A stretch of DNA of 5,010 nt, taken from NCBI GenBank assembly GCA_015657735.1, contig SSSX01000887.1, forward strand, positions 1-5,010. The letters are read 5' to 3'. This stretch comes from Zoogloeaceae bacterium (GTDB taxonomy: Bacteria > Pseudomonadota > Gammaproteobacteria > Burkholderiales > Rhodocyclaceae). The translations under genes were made by a program, and so were the position numbers. Shown here one piece after another: positions 1 to 5,010 of this stretch (positions within the stretch are counted from its first letter, which is position 1; each line of letters begins with the position of its first letter). The notes beneath the pieces are model-generated. The model was not told the origin of the DNA, did not search any database, and saw only the letters and a program-made list of their open reading frames with translations.

Positions 1-896
1 AGGCCAGCGTGTGGGCGCGCTTCCACTTCCGGCCGCACTTCTTCCAGCACGCCGGCTTCCGCGTCGTGCAGGCCGCGCACGACGGCGGAGTGGTCCTGCT
101 CGACGCCGCCGAGGCCGGCCTGCAGGTCTATGAAGACGCCCGCATCGTCGACGAATACATGCTGCTCCACCACGGCGAGCCGAAAACCCAGATGCCGTGG
201 CCCGGCGGCCCGCAGTGCGCCACCGCCTTCCCGCAGCGCTGCGCCCACTGGCTGCTCGACGGCGCCGCCCAGTTCGGCAGCGGCACCGCGCAGGCGCTCG
301 ACATCGGCTGCGCGGTCGGCGGCGCCAGCTTCGAACTGGCCCGCGGCTTCGACGCGGTGCTCGGCGTCGACCTGTCGCGCGCCTTCATCGACGCCGCCGA
401 AGCGCTGCAGAAGAACGGCACCCTCGGCTATTTCCGGCGCGACGAAGGCGATCTCGGCGACACCGTCGCCGCCCGCATCGACCCGGCCATCGAGCGCAAC
501 CGCGTCGCCTTCCGCCAGGCCGACGCCTGCTCGCTGCCGGCCGAACTGGCCGACTTCGACGCGGTGCTGCTGGCAAACCTGCTGTGCCGCCTGCCCAGCC
601 CCAAGTCGCTCCTCGGCCGCCTCGGCGGGCCGCGCGGGCTGGTCAAGGTCGGCGGTCTGGTGGCGCTGTTCTCGCCCTATTCGTGGCTCGAACAATTCAC
701 GCCGAAGGAAGCCTGGCTCGGCGGCTTCGAGGCCGACGGCACGCCGGTGAAATCCGCCGACGCCCTCAAGGCCTTCCTGCGCGGGCAAGGCTTTGTGCTG
801 CGCCGCGAAGAGGACATCCCGCTGGTGATCCGCGAGCACGCGCGCAAATATCAGTTCATCGTCACCCACGGCATGCTGTGGCAGCGGGAAACTTGA
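1..896 (+). CDS. ovoA: OvoA C-terminal part: end of sulfoxide synthase domain plus 4-mercaptohistidine N1-methyltransferase (5'-partial)
   Basis: OvoA catalyses the first step of ovothiol synthesis, joining cysteine and histidine oxidatively to 5-histidylcysteine sulfoxide. Its C-terminal domain N-methylates the thiohistidine ring using SAM. The reading frame is open to the left edge (first whole codon at 3), so the GTG at 9 is internal, not a start. 297 residues are visible. Residues 1-24 (WARFHFRPHFFQHAGFR) are the end of the FGE-sulfatase/EgtB-like domain, with its typical closing GFR. A linker (VYEDARIVDEYMLLHHG) leads into a Rossmann methyltransferase: SAM motif I DIGCAVGG begins at residue 100, the acidic end of strand 2 is GVDLS, QADACSLP is the next motif, and SPYSWLEQFTPKEAWLGG is characteristic of the OvoA C-terminal family. 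The iron-binding HX3HXE motif would lie upstream, outside the window. OvoA proteins are usually about 700 residues, so over half is missing. A stand-alone methyltransferase is unlikely because the synthase tail is fused in frame. Confidence 0.9.
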   Translation, partial: ASVWARFHFRPHFFQHAGFRVVQAAHDGGVVLLDAAEAGLQVYEDARIVDEYMLLHHGEPKTQMPWPGGPQCATAFPQRCAHWLLDGAAQFGSGTAQALDIGCAVGGASFELARGFDAVLGVDLSRAFIDAAEALQKNGTLGYFRRDEGDLGDTVAARIDPAIERNRVAFRQADACSLPAELADFDAVLLANLLCRLPSPKSLLGRLGGPRGLVKVGGLVALFSPYSWLEQFTPKEAWLGGFEADGTPVKSADALKAFLRGQGFVLRREEDIPLVIREHARKYQFIVTHGMLWQRET

Positions 897-907
897 TCTG
901 ACGCAAA

Positions 908-949
908 GGCGCCCGGCGGCGGTCTTGCACGTCGCGGCCGGCGGGCGTC
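908..949 (+). terminator. Possible weak terminator hairpin after ovoA
   Basis: An 8-bp GC-rich stem (GGCGCCCG at 908-915 with CGGGCGTC at 942-949, one G-T wobble) encloses a 26-base loop, 12 bases after the ovoA stop. No T-run follows, so it is not a classical intrinsic terminator. It could be an RNA-stability stem or chance pairing in GC-rich DNA. Confidence 0.25.
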
Positions 950-953
950 AAAT
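925..953 (+). promoter_or_regulatory. Weak candidate promoter for the exported-protein pair
   Basis: TTGCAC (925-930) and TCAAAT (948-953) are separated by 17 bases and lie about 70 bases upstream of the next start codon. The match is 3/6 to the -35 and 4/6 to the -10 consensus of the housekeeping sigma factor. It is the best spacing-compatible pair noticed in this gap. It overlaps the hairpin at 908-949, so both assignments cannot be taken as firm. Confidence 0.2.
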
Positions 954-965
954 GACCCAGGGGTA

Positions 966-988
966 GGCGCGGGGCATGCCCCGTCGCC
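966..988 (+). other. GC-rich hairpin in the leader of the first exported-protein gene
   Basis: Positions 966-974 pair with 979-988 around a CATG loop, giving about 9 bp including one G-T wobble and one bulged C. The core GGGGCATGCCCC (971-982) is a perfect palindrome. It ends 22 bases before the Shine-Dalgarno sequence at 1011. It may be an mRNA 5' stem, a terminator-like stem without a T-run, or a palindromic protein site; the sequence does not decide. Confidence 0.4.
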
Positions 989-1010
989 CCCGCCGTCGCG
1001 CTCGCGTTAA

Positions 1011-1017
1011 AAGGAGG
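1011..1017 (+). promoter_or_regulatory. Shine-Dalgarno AAGGAGG for the first exported protein
   Basis: AAGGAGG lies 7 bases before the ATG at 1025, ideal spacing. A second ATG follows directly at 1028 and is slightly farther away. This fixes the start at 1025/1028 and argues against any longer reading frame. Confidence 0.85.
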
Positions 1018-1024
1018 CAAGACC

Positions 1025-1915
1025 ATGATGCGCCCCATCGCCGTGCTGCTGGCCGGCCTGCTGGCCACGGTTTTCATCCCGCCGGTGCGGGCCGACGCAC
1101 CGCCGGCCGCCGAAATCAGCGACGCCACCGACCCCACCTACCGCGACGCCAAGCTCGCCAACTATCTGGTCGGCACTTGGTTCGTCGATCAGGTGGAGGA
1201 GGGCGTGCAGTGGAGCATCGAGTACACCTACAGCGCCGACCGCAAGTTCGTCGGCAACGTCACGCGGGCCGACCTGACCCACGGCATCTCCCCCAACGCC
1301 ATCCAGAAGTTCCTGCTCTCCGGCAGCTGGTCGGTGGACGGCGACGTGCTCACCGAAACCACCGAAAAATCGTCCTTCCCTGCCTTCGAGGCGCCCAAGA
1401 CCGAGCGTGCCCGGACGCTCGTCGTCGATGCCACCCACCTCATCTTCATCGATCTGGAGAGCGGCAAGCGCGTCGCCCCTGAGCGCAAGCCGGAAACCAC
1501 CGACGAACACGTGCGGCGGGTGCGCGATGCGGTGCCGGCCCCCGGCAGCGATGCGTGGGTCGAAGTCGAACGCGGCCCGGCCGGCATTTCGTCGTACGAC
1601 AAGAGCACCCTCGACCGGCGCGGCGACATCGTCGGCGTGTGGATTCGCGTCGAACTGAGCGATGCCGCGATCGACGCGATGAAGAAACAAAGCCCCACCG
1701 GCAGCGCCGGCCCGGGCATCAAGTCGATGAGCACCTACACCCTCACCGACTGCCGCCTCAAGCTCATCCGGCCGCGCCAGCTGCGGTTCACGCTGAGCGA
1801 CGGGCAGGAGATGTCGATGAGCTTCCCGACCGCCGAGCCCGGTCAGTGGGAACGCCTCCGCGGCACGACCCAGCCGGACAGCCCGCAGCAGGCCATCTGC
1901 GCCGTCAGGCCCTGA
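1025..1915 (+). CDS. Exported two-domain protein, paralogue A (GTW beta-rich domain + surface-adhesin E-like domain)
   Basis: A 296-residue protein of unknown function. Residues 1-23 form a signal peptide: Arg3, a hydrophobic core IAVLLAGLLATVF, and a likely cleavage site after VRA (residue 23), so it should act in the periplasm or at the surface. No lipobox is seen. The N-terminal domain (about 45-150) opens with LVGTWFVDQ, continues with alternating strands and includes GSWSVDGDVLTE, a pattern seen in lipocalin-like small-barrel domains. The C-terminal domain (about 175-296) runs AWVEVERGP...SSYDKSTLDRRGDIVGVWIRV...YTLTDCRLKL, resembling surface-adhesin protein E-type domains (Trp, Tyr-Asp-xx-Ser/Thr, VW, DC). 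The only cysteines are Cys243 and Cys292, a plausible disulfide. The next gene, 20 bases downstream, encodes a paralogue with the same architecture, so the two are probably one operon. The existence of the gene is well supported; both domain assignments are by eye and tentative. Confidence 0.85.
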   Translation: MMRPIAVLLAGLLATVFIPPVRADAPPAAEISDATDPTYRDAKLANYLVGTWFVDQVEEGVQWSIEYTYSADRKFVGNVTRADLTHGISPNAIQKFLLSGSWSVDGDVLTETTEKSSFPAFEAPKTERARTLVVDATHLIFIDLESGKRVAPERKPETTDEHVRRVRDAVPAPGSDAWVEVERGPAGISSYDKSTLDRRGDIVGVWIRVELSDAAIDAMKKQSPTGSAGPGIKSMSTYTLTDCRLKLIRPRQLRFTLSDGQEMSMSFPTAEPGQWERLRGTTQPDSPQQAICAVRP

Positions 1916-1923
1916 CCCGCCAC

Positions 1924-1928
1924 GAGGA
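1924..1928 (+). promoter_or_regulatory. Shine-Dalgarno GAGGA for the second exported protein
   Basis: GAGGA is 7 bases before the ATG at 1936. The reading frame is open much farther upstream, overlapping the previous gene, so this site together with the signal peptide decides the start. Confidence 0.7.
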
Positions 1929-1935
1929 TCGCGCC

Positions 1936-2853
1936 ATGAAACCCGCCTCGCGGCTGCGCGGCCTCGTCGTCGCCGGCGTGCTGGCCGGGCTGCCGGTCGG
2001 CCAACCCCTCGCCGCCGCACCGCCTGCGGCGGCCGCCGCGCCGGTCGAACCGCAGGTGGACGCGCGTCTGGCCGCAACGCTGGTCGGCACCTGGTACGCC
2101 GACCGGATCGAAGATGCGGGCACGCTGGACATCGAGCGCAGCTATTTTCGCGACGGGAGCTTCAAGACGGTGATCGGTTTCCATCCCGCCGTCGACCAGG
2201 TCGGCACGCCGGAGATGACCCTCCCGCTGCGGACCGCCGGCAAATGGAAGATCGAGGGCGACGTGCTCATCGAGGATATCGAGCGCGTTTCGCCGCCCGA
2301 CGCCGATCATCCGCCGATCAACCGCCAGCGCGTGCGGGTCGAGGGGCCCGACCGTATCGTGCTGCGCGCCGCCGACGACAGCGCCGACGGCACGCTGTTC
2401 CGCCGCAAACCGGTGACCTCCGTCGCCCACCTGCGCATCTACAACCAACCGCGCCCGGAACCGGGCGAGCCGGGCGCCTGGGAGCGCTACAGCGAAACCC
2501 CTATCGTCATCAGCTACTACGACGCTTCGACGCTGCAGCGGAGCGGCGATTTCGTCGCGGTATGGACCCGTGGCGACATGACGCCGGCCGCCCTCGACAA
2601 GGCCCGCGAGATCGCGGCCAAGCTGCCCGCCTCGCACCAGGGCCTGATCATGGAGCACACCTACCTGCGCCTCCTCGTCGACTGCCCGCGCCGGCTGATC
2701 AAGCCACGCGAGGTGCGCGTCCACGCCGCCGGGCGGGTCACCGTCCACGACTTCGCGGGCGAAGACCCCCTCGACTGGCCGCGCATCCGCGGCTACAACG
2801 ACGATCACGCCGAACTGCTGCAGCGCGTGTGCCCGGCCCCGGCCGCGCGCTGA
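1936..2853 (+). CDS. Exported two-domain protein, paralogue B (GTW beta-rich domain + surface-adhesin E-like domain)
   Basis: A 305-residue protein, paralogous to the one encoded just upstream. The ATG was chosen for its Shine-Dalgarno site and because it begins a signal peptide: basic MKPASRLR, hydrophobic GLVVAGVLAGLPVG, likely cleavage near residues 27-28 (PLAAA), then an Ala/Pro-rich linker to about residue 37. The N-terminal domain (about 46-160) has LVGTWYADRIED, YFRDGSF, GKWKIEGDVLIEDIE and ends LFRRKP, matching LVGTWFVDQVEE, GSWSVDGDVLTE and APERKP in paralogue A. The C-terminal domain (about 181-305) has AWERY, YYDASTLQRSGDFVAVWTR, YLRLLVDCPRRLIKPREVR and WPRIRG. Its only cysteines, Cys250 and Cys299, are 49 residues apart, exactly as in A. 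Function is unknown; a secreted or surface role fits the adhesin E-like half. The stop is one base from the oppositely oriented dps stop. Confidence 0.85.
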   Translation: MKPASRLRGLVVAGVLAGLPVGQPLAAAPPAAAAAPVEPQVDARLAATLVGTWYADRIEDAGTLDIERSYFRDGSFKTVIGFHPAVDQVGTPEMTLPLRTAGKWKIEGDVLIEDIERVSPPDADHPPINRQRVRVEGPDRIVLRAADDSADGTLFRRKPVTSVAHLRIYNQPRPEPGEPGAWERYSETPIVISYYDASTLQRSGDFVAVWTRGDMTPAALDKAREIAAKLPASHQGLIMEHTYLRLLVDCPRRLIKPREVRVHAAGRVTVHDFAGEDPLDWPRIRGYNDDHAELLQRVCPAPAAR

Positions 2854-2854
2854 C

Positions 2855-3364
2855 TCACTCTTCGAGCAGGCTGCGCAACATCCACGCCGTTTTCTCGTGC
2901 ACCTCGAGGCGCTGGGTGAGGAGATCGGCGGTGGGCTGGTCGTTGGCCTTGTCGACCAGCGGGAACAGGCCGCGGGCGGTGCGGGCGGTGGCTTCCTGGG
3001 CCGCCACCAGAAGCTGGATCATCGCGGTGGCGCTCGGCACGCCTTCCGGCTCGTCGATCGACGCCAGCCCGGCGAAGGCCTTGAACGTGCCCGGCGCCGG
3101 ATGCCCGAGCGCGCGGATACGCTCGGCGATCACGTCCAGCGCATTCCACTGCTCGGTGTATTGCGCCATGAACATCAGGTGCAGGGTGTTGAACATCGGC
3201 CCCTTCACGTTCCAGTGGAAGTTGTGGGTCATCAGGTACAGGTTGAAGCTGTCGGCCAGCAGGCGCGACAGGCCCGCGGCGATGTCGGCACGGTCGTCGG
3301 CGGCAATGCCGATGTCCATGGCCGGACCGGCGGATTTGACGGACTTGGCGGAATTCTTCTTCAT
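2855..3364 (-). CDS. dps: Dps-family DNA-protecting ferritin-like protein
   Basis: Dps proteins form dodecameric shells in the cytoplasm that oxidise and store iron and shield DNA during starvation and peroxide stress. The product is 169 residues, the normal length. The start is the ATG at 3364, preceded by GAGGAG at 6 bases; the frame stays open to 3478 but the extra residues are unlike the family. A lysine-bearing tail (Lys2, 3, 7, 10) precedes the four-helix core and could contact DNA. Core signatures are LSRLLADSFNLYL, THNFHWNVKGP, TLHLMFMAQYTE, LDVIAERIRALGHPAPG and VHEKTAWMLRSLL. Aligned with E. coli Dps ligands His51, His63, Asp67, Asp78 and Glu82, this protein has His50, His62, Met66, Asp77 and Glu81, so one normally acidic ligand is Met. 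The gene follows a small membrane-protein gene by 77 bases and may be co-transcribed with it. Confidence 0.93.
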   Translation of the reverse strand: MKKNSAKSVKSAGPAMDIGIAADDRADIAAGLSRLLADSFNLYLMTHNFHWNVKGPMFNTLHLMFMAQYTEQWNALDVIAERIRALGHPAPGTFKAFAGLASIDEPEGVPSATAMIQLLVAAQEATARTARGLFPLVDKANDQPTADLLTQRLEVHEKTAWMLRSLLEE

Positions 3365-3370
3365 CGCGTT

Positions 3371-3376
3371 CTCCTC
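3371..3376 (-). promoter_or_regulatory. Shine-Dalgarno GAGGAG for dps
   Basis: GAGGAG (CTCCTC on the + strand) lies 6 bases before the ATG at 3364. It decides the dps start against the in-frame upstream alternative at 3478. Confidence 0.8.
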
Positions 3377-3392
3377 ATGAGCGGGTGGGTGG

Positions 3393-3411
3393 GTACTGAG
3401 TTTCCGAATAC
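3393..3411. promoter_or_regulatory. Imperfect dyad upstream of dps, possible operator
   Basis: GTACTGAGTTTCCGAATAC has matching ends (GTA..TAC, with further partial symmetry; about 10 of 19 positions agree with its reverse complement). It sits 29 bases before the dps start in the least GC-rich part of that gap. It does not match an operator I can name, and chance is a real possibility. Confidence 0.15.
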
Positions 3412-3441
3412 CGGCGGCGGACGGCGCCGGAGCCGGCCGGA

Positions 3442-3582
3442 CTAGCCGGCGAGCATCCGCGCCACCTCGGCCAGCCACAGGGCCGCGCCGAGGCCGGCCA
3501 CGCCGACGCCGACGATGAAACGGAGCAGAGGGTCATGCGCGCCGGCGTGGGCCGCATGGCGGGCAAGATGGAGCGCTTTCAT
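3442..3582 (-). CDS. Small single-pass membrane protein of 46 residues, unknown function
   Basis: A 47-codon frame runs from ATG (3582-3580) to TAG (3444-3442). It is supported by a near-perfect Shine-Dalgarno, GGAGGTGA at 3588-3595, 5 bases before the ATG. The product starts MKALHLARHAAHAGAHDP and continues LLRFIVGVGVAGLGAALWLAEVARMLAG. Residues 1-18 are basic and histidine-rich (His5, 9, 12, 16); if helical, the four histidines fall on one face. Residues 19-37 are a plausible transmembrane helix with a run of small residues (Gly25, Gly27, Ala29, Gly30, Gly32, Ala33) suited to helix packing. Arg8 and Arg21 on the N side suggest that end faces the cytoplasm. It lies 108 bases after the aldehyde dehydrogenase stop and 77 bases before dps, same strand. 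No family is recognised. It could be a dps-linked stress peptide or an independent small membrane protein. Confidence 0.7.
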   Translation of the reverse strand: MKALHLARHAAHAGAHDPLLRFIVGVGVAGLGAALWLAEVARMLAG

Positions 3583-3587
3583 CGCAT

Positions 3588-3595
3588 TCACCTCC
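3588..3595 (-). promoter_or_regulatory. Strong Shine-Dalgarno GGAGGTGA for the small membrane protein
   Basis: GGAGGTGA (TCACCTCC on the + strand) is an 8-base match to the 16S anti-Shine-Dalgarno sequence, 5 bases before the ATG at 3582. It is the best ribosome binding site in the window and the main evidence that this short frame is translated. Confidence 0.75.
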
Positions 3596-3616
3596 GACGG
3601 GCTGTTCACACCCTGA

Positions 3617-3646
3617 ATTCTTGTCGCCGCACACCATCGCGTCCAA
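3617..3646 (-). promoter_or_regulatory. Weak candidate promoter for the small protein and dps
   Basis: On the - strand TTGGAC (3646-3641) and AAGAAT (3622-3617) are 18 bases apart, matching 3/6 and 4/6 of the housekeeping consensus. Transcription would begin near 3610, just upstream of the Shine-Dalgarno at 3595. The surrounding stretch 3601-3690 is 51/90 G+C, noticeably lower than the flanking genes, as expected of a promoter region. No convincing OxyR or other named operator was found. Confidence 0.25.
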
Positions 3647-3690
3647 TTGTCGATTTCGCTGATGCCGATAGTCTGGCTCGATCCTCCCGC

Positions 3691-5010
3691 TCAACTGAAA
3701 CGCACCCCCTGGGCCAGCGGCAGGTCGCCCGAATAGTTGATGGTGTTGGTCGCGCGCCGCATGTAGGCGCGCCACGCGTCGGAGCCGGCTTCGCGGCCGC
3801 CGCCGGTGTCCTTCTCGCCACCGAAGGCGCCGCCGATCTCGGCGCCGGACGGACCGATGTTCACGTTGGCGATGCCGCAATCGCTGCCGGCGGCCGACAC
3901 AAAACGCTCGGCCTCGCGCAGGTCGGTGGTGAAGATCGCCGACGCCAGGCCCTGCGGCACGTCGTTGTGGGCGGCGATGGCTTCGTCGAGACTGTGGTAG
4001 CACATCAGGTAGAGGATCGGGCTGAAGGTCTCGCGGCGCACCAGCGGGCTCTGCGCCGGCATCTCGACCAGCGCCGGACGGACGTAGCAGCCGTCCGGGC
4101 AGCCGGCCACCGCCACCACCCCGCCGCCGTGCACGGTGCCGCCGTCGGCCTGGGCCTGGGCCAGCGCGGCGCGGTGGGCGTCGAGGCTGGCCGCGTCGAT
4201 CAGCGGCCCGACCAGCGTGCCGGCGTCGAGCGGATGGCCCACCGGCAGGCTCGCGAAGGCGGCGTCGAGGCGCGGCAGCAGCGTCGCCGCGATGGAATCA
4301 TGGACGAACAGCCGGCGCAGCGTCGTGCAGCGCTGGCCGGCGGTGCCGGCGGCCGAGAAGACGATGGCGCGCAGCGCCAGATCGAGATCGGCGCTGGGCG
4401 CGACGATCATTCCGTTGTTGCCGCCCAGCTCCAGCAGGCTGCGCCCGAAACGGGCCGCGACCCGCGGCGCGACGCTGCGCCCCATCGCCGTCGAGCCGGT
4501 CGCCGACAGCAGCGCCACGTCCGGATGGTCGGCCAGCGCGGTGCCCAGCGCCGGCGGGCCGACCTGCACCTGGCTGAGGCCCGGCGGCACGTCGCCGGCG
4601 TCGGCCATCGCCTCGAGCAGCAGACCCTGGCAGGCCAGCGCGCACAGCGGCGTGCGCGACGACGGCTTCCACACCAGCGCATCGCCGCACACCAGCGCCA
4701 GCGCCGCATTCCACGCCCACACCGCGACCGGAAAGTTGAAGGCCGTGATCACCGCGCAGACGCCGAGCGGATGCCAGCTTTCCATCATCCGGTGCCCGGG
4801 CCGCTCGCTGGCCATCGTCAGCCCGTGGAGCTGGCGCGACAGACCGGTGGCGAAGTCACAGATGTCGATCATCTCCTGCACCTCGCCCTCGCCTTCGGCG
4901 ACGATCTTGCCGCTCTCGATGCTGACCAGCCGCGCCAGCTGCGCCTTGTGCCGGCGCAGCAGCAGCCCGAAGCGGCGCACCATGTCGCCGCGCCGCGGCG
5001 GCGGCACCAG
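3691..5010 (-). CDS. amaB: ALDH7-family aldehyde dehydrogenase, probable L-piperideine-6-carboxylate / aminoadipate semialdehyde dehydrogenase (5'-partial)
   Basis: Probable cytoplasmic NAD-dependent oxidation of alpha-aminoadipate semialdehyde (in equilibrium with piperideine-6-carboxylate) to alpha-aminoadipate in lysine degradation. The frame is open to the right edge; 439 residues are visible and roughly 60 N-terminal residues are missing, given a family length near 500. Numbering from the edge, Asn92 (TAFNFPVAVW), Glu194 (LLELGGNN), Cys228 (GTAGQRCTT) and Glu327 (RRETFSPI) are the expected catalytic and cofactor residues; the Glu-Cys spacing of 34 is canonical. ELGGNN, NVNIGPSGAEIGGAFGGEK and the C-terminal NYSGDLPLAQGVRFS are ALDH7 (antiquitin) hallmarks. 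The Glu in GEVQEMIDICD and the Arg before the catalytic Cys, linked to aminoadipate semialdehyde recognition in antiquitin, are both present. The GTG at 5007 is internal. Two extra Cys in AGCPDGCYVRP are a local variation. The family is very secure; the exact substrate is inferred. Confidence 0.92.
   Translation of the reverse strand: MVPPPRRGDMVRRFGLLLRRHKAQLARLVSIESGKIVAEGEGEVQEMIDICDFATGLSRQLHGLTMASERPGHRMMESWHPLGVCAVITAFNFPVAVWAWNAALALVCGDALVWKPSSRTPLCALACQGLLLEAMADAGDVPPGLSQVQVGPPALGTALADHPDVALLSATGSTAMGRSVAPRVAARFGRSLLELGGNNGMIVAPSADLDLALRAIVFSAAGTAGQRCTTLRRLFVHDSIAATLLPRLDAAFASLPVGHPLDAGTLVGPLIDAASLDAHRAALAQAQADGGTVHGGGVVAVAGCPDGCYVRPALVEMPAQSPLVRRETFSPILYLMCYHSLDEAIAAHNDVPQGLASAIFTTDLREAERFVSAAGSDCGIANVNIGPSGAEIGGAFGGEKDTGGGREAGSDAWRAYMRRATNTINYSGDLPLAQGVRFS

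Noticed and set aside
130..901. Long + strand frames overlapping ovoA in the other two phases
   Set aside because: Products are Arg/Pro/Ser/Ala-rich out-of-frame translations of a clearly recognised OvoA domain.
1007..2077. 356-codon open frame on the - strand opposite the exported-protein genes
   Set aside because: Low-complexity Arg/Ala/Gly-rich product typical of the antisense of high-GC codons; the + strand genes have signal peptides, ribosome binding sites and homologous domains.
1843..2808. 321-codon - strand frame opposite paralogue B
   Set aside because: Antisense shadow; no recognisable motif, while the + strand frame aligns with its upstream paralogue.
2244..3380. 378-codon + strand frame spanning paralogue B and the antisense of dps
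   Set aside because: It crosses two well-supported genes on opposite strands and its composition changes abruptly at the junction, as expected for chance openness.
3383..3393. GGGTGGGTGGG as a G-quadruplex upstream of dps
   Set aside because: Only three G-runs are present with no close fourth run, so an intramolecular quadruplex is not supported.
3421..3450. Repeated GCCGGC/CGGCGCCG palindromes after the small gene as a terminator
   Set aside because: The short GC palindromes allow several weak alternative pairings, there is no T-run, and such words are frequent in DNA of this composition.
3365..3478. N-terminal extension of Dps to the start at 3478
   Set aside because: The extra 38 residues are unlike Dps, overlap the small gene, and the Shine-Dalgarno at 3371-3376 points to the ATG at 3364.
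3375..3566. 63-codon - strand frame overlapping the small membrane-protein gene
   Set aside because: The alternative phase has the strong Shine-Dalgarno and a coherent signal-anchor-like product; this one has neither.
3533..4003. 156-codon - strand frame overlapping the 3' end of the aldehyde dehydrogenase
   Set aside because: Out-of-frame reading of the conserved ALDH7 C-terminus; Arg-rich with no domain.
1..5010. tRNA, rRNA, CRISPR, insertion sequence or defence system
   Set aside because: No cloverleaf, regular repeat array, terminal inverted repeat, transposase or defence-protein motif was seen on either strand.

Overview
The window is GC-rich (high-GC third codon positions throughout) with tightly packed bacterial genes. 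The combination of an OvoA-type ovothiol enzyme, a Dps of the proteobacterial LLADS/THNFHWNV type and an ALDH7-family piperideine-6-carboxylate dehydrogenase suggests a betaproteobacterium, possibly Rhodocyclales (Thauera/Azoarcus-like). That placement is inferred from gene style, not from a marker gene.

Layout. On the + strand, left to right: the 3' part of ovoA (to 896), which begins before the window; a 128-base gap with GC-rich hairpins and a strong ribosome binding site; then two consecutive genes (1025-1915 and 1936-2853) for exported two-domain proteins that are clearly paralogous. On the - strand, read right to left: an ALDH7-family aldehyde dehydrogenase (amaB-like) that begins beyond the right edge and ends at 3691; a 46-codon gene for a small membrane protein (3582-3442); and dps (3364-2855). 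The two blocks meet tail to tail, with a single base between the stop codons of the second paralogue and dps.

How the genes may work together. OvoA makes 5-histidylcysteine sulfoxide and its C-terminal domain methylates the thiohistidine, giving the antioxidant ovothiol. Dps is a ferritin-like protector of DNA against iron and peroxide. This gives the window a loose oxidative-stress theme, but the genes lie on opposite strands and no shared regulation is visible. The exported pair has an N-terminal 'GTW' beta-rich domain and a C-terminal domain resembling surface-adhesin protein E. Each mature protein has exactly two cysteines, 49 residues apart. Their function is unknown. The aldehyde dehydrogenase belongs to lysine catabolism and probably has no link to the others.

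The items most worth a second look are the unlisted small histidine-patterned membrane protein upstream of dps, the tandem exported paralogues, and the Met at a normally acidic ferroxidase-ligand position in Dps. No mobile element, CRISPR array, tRNA or rRNA was seen.
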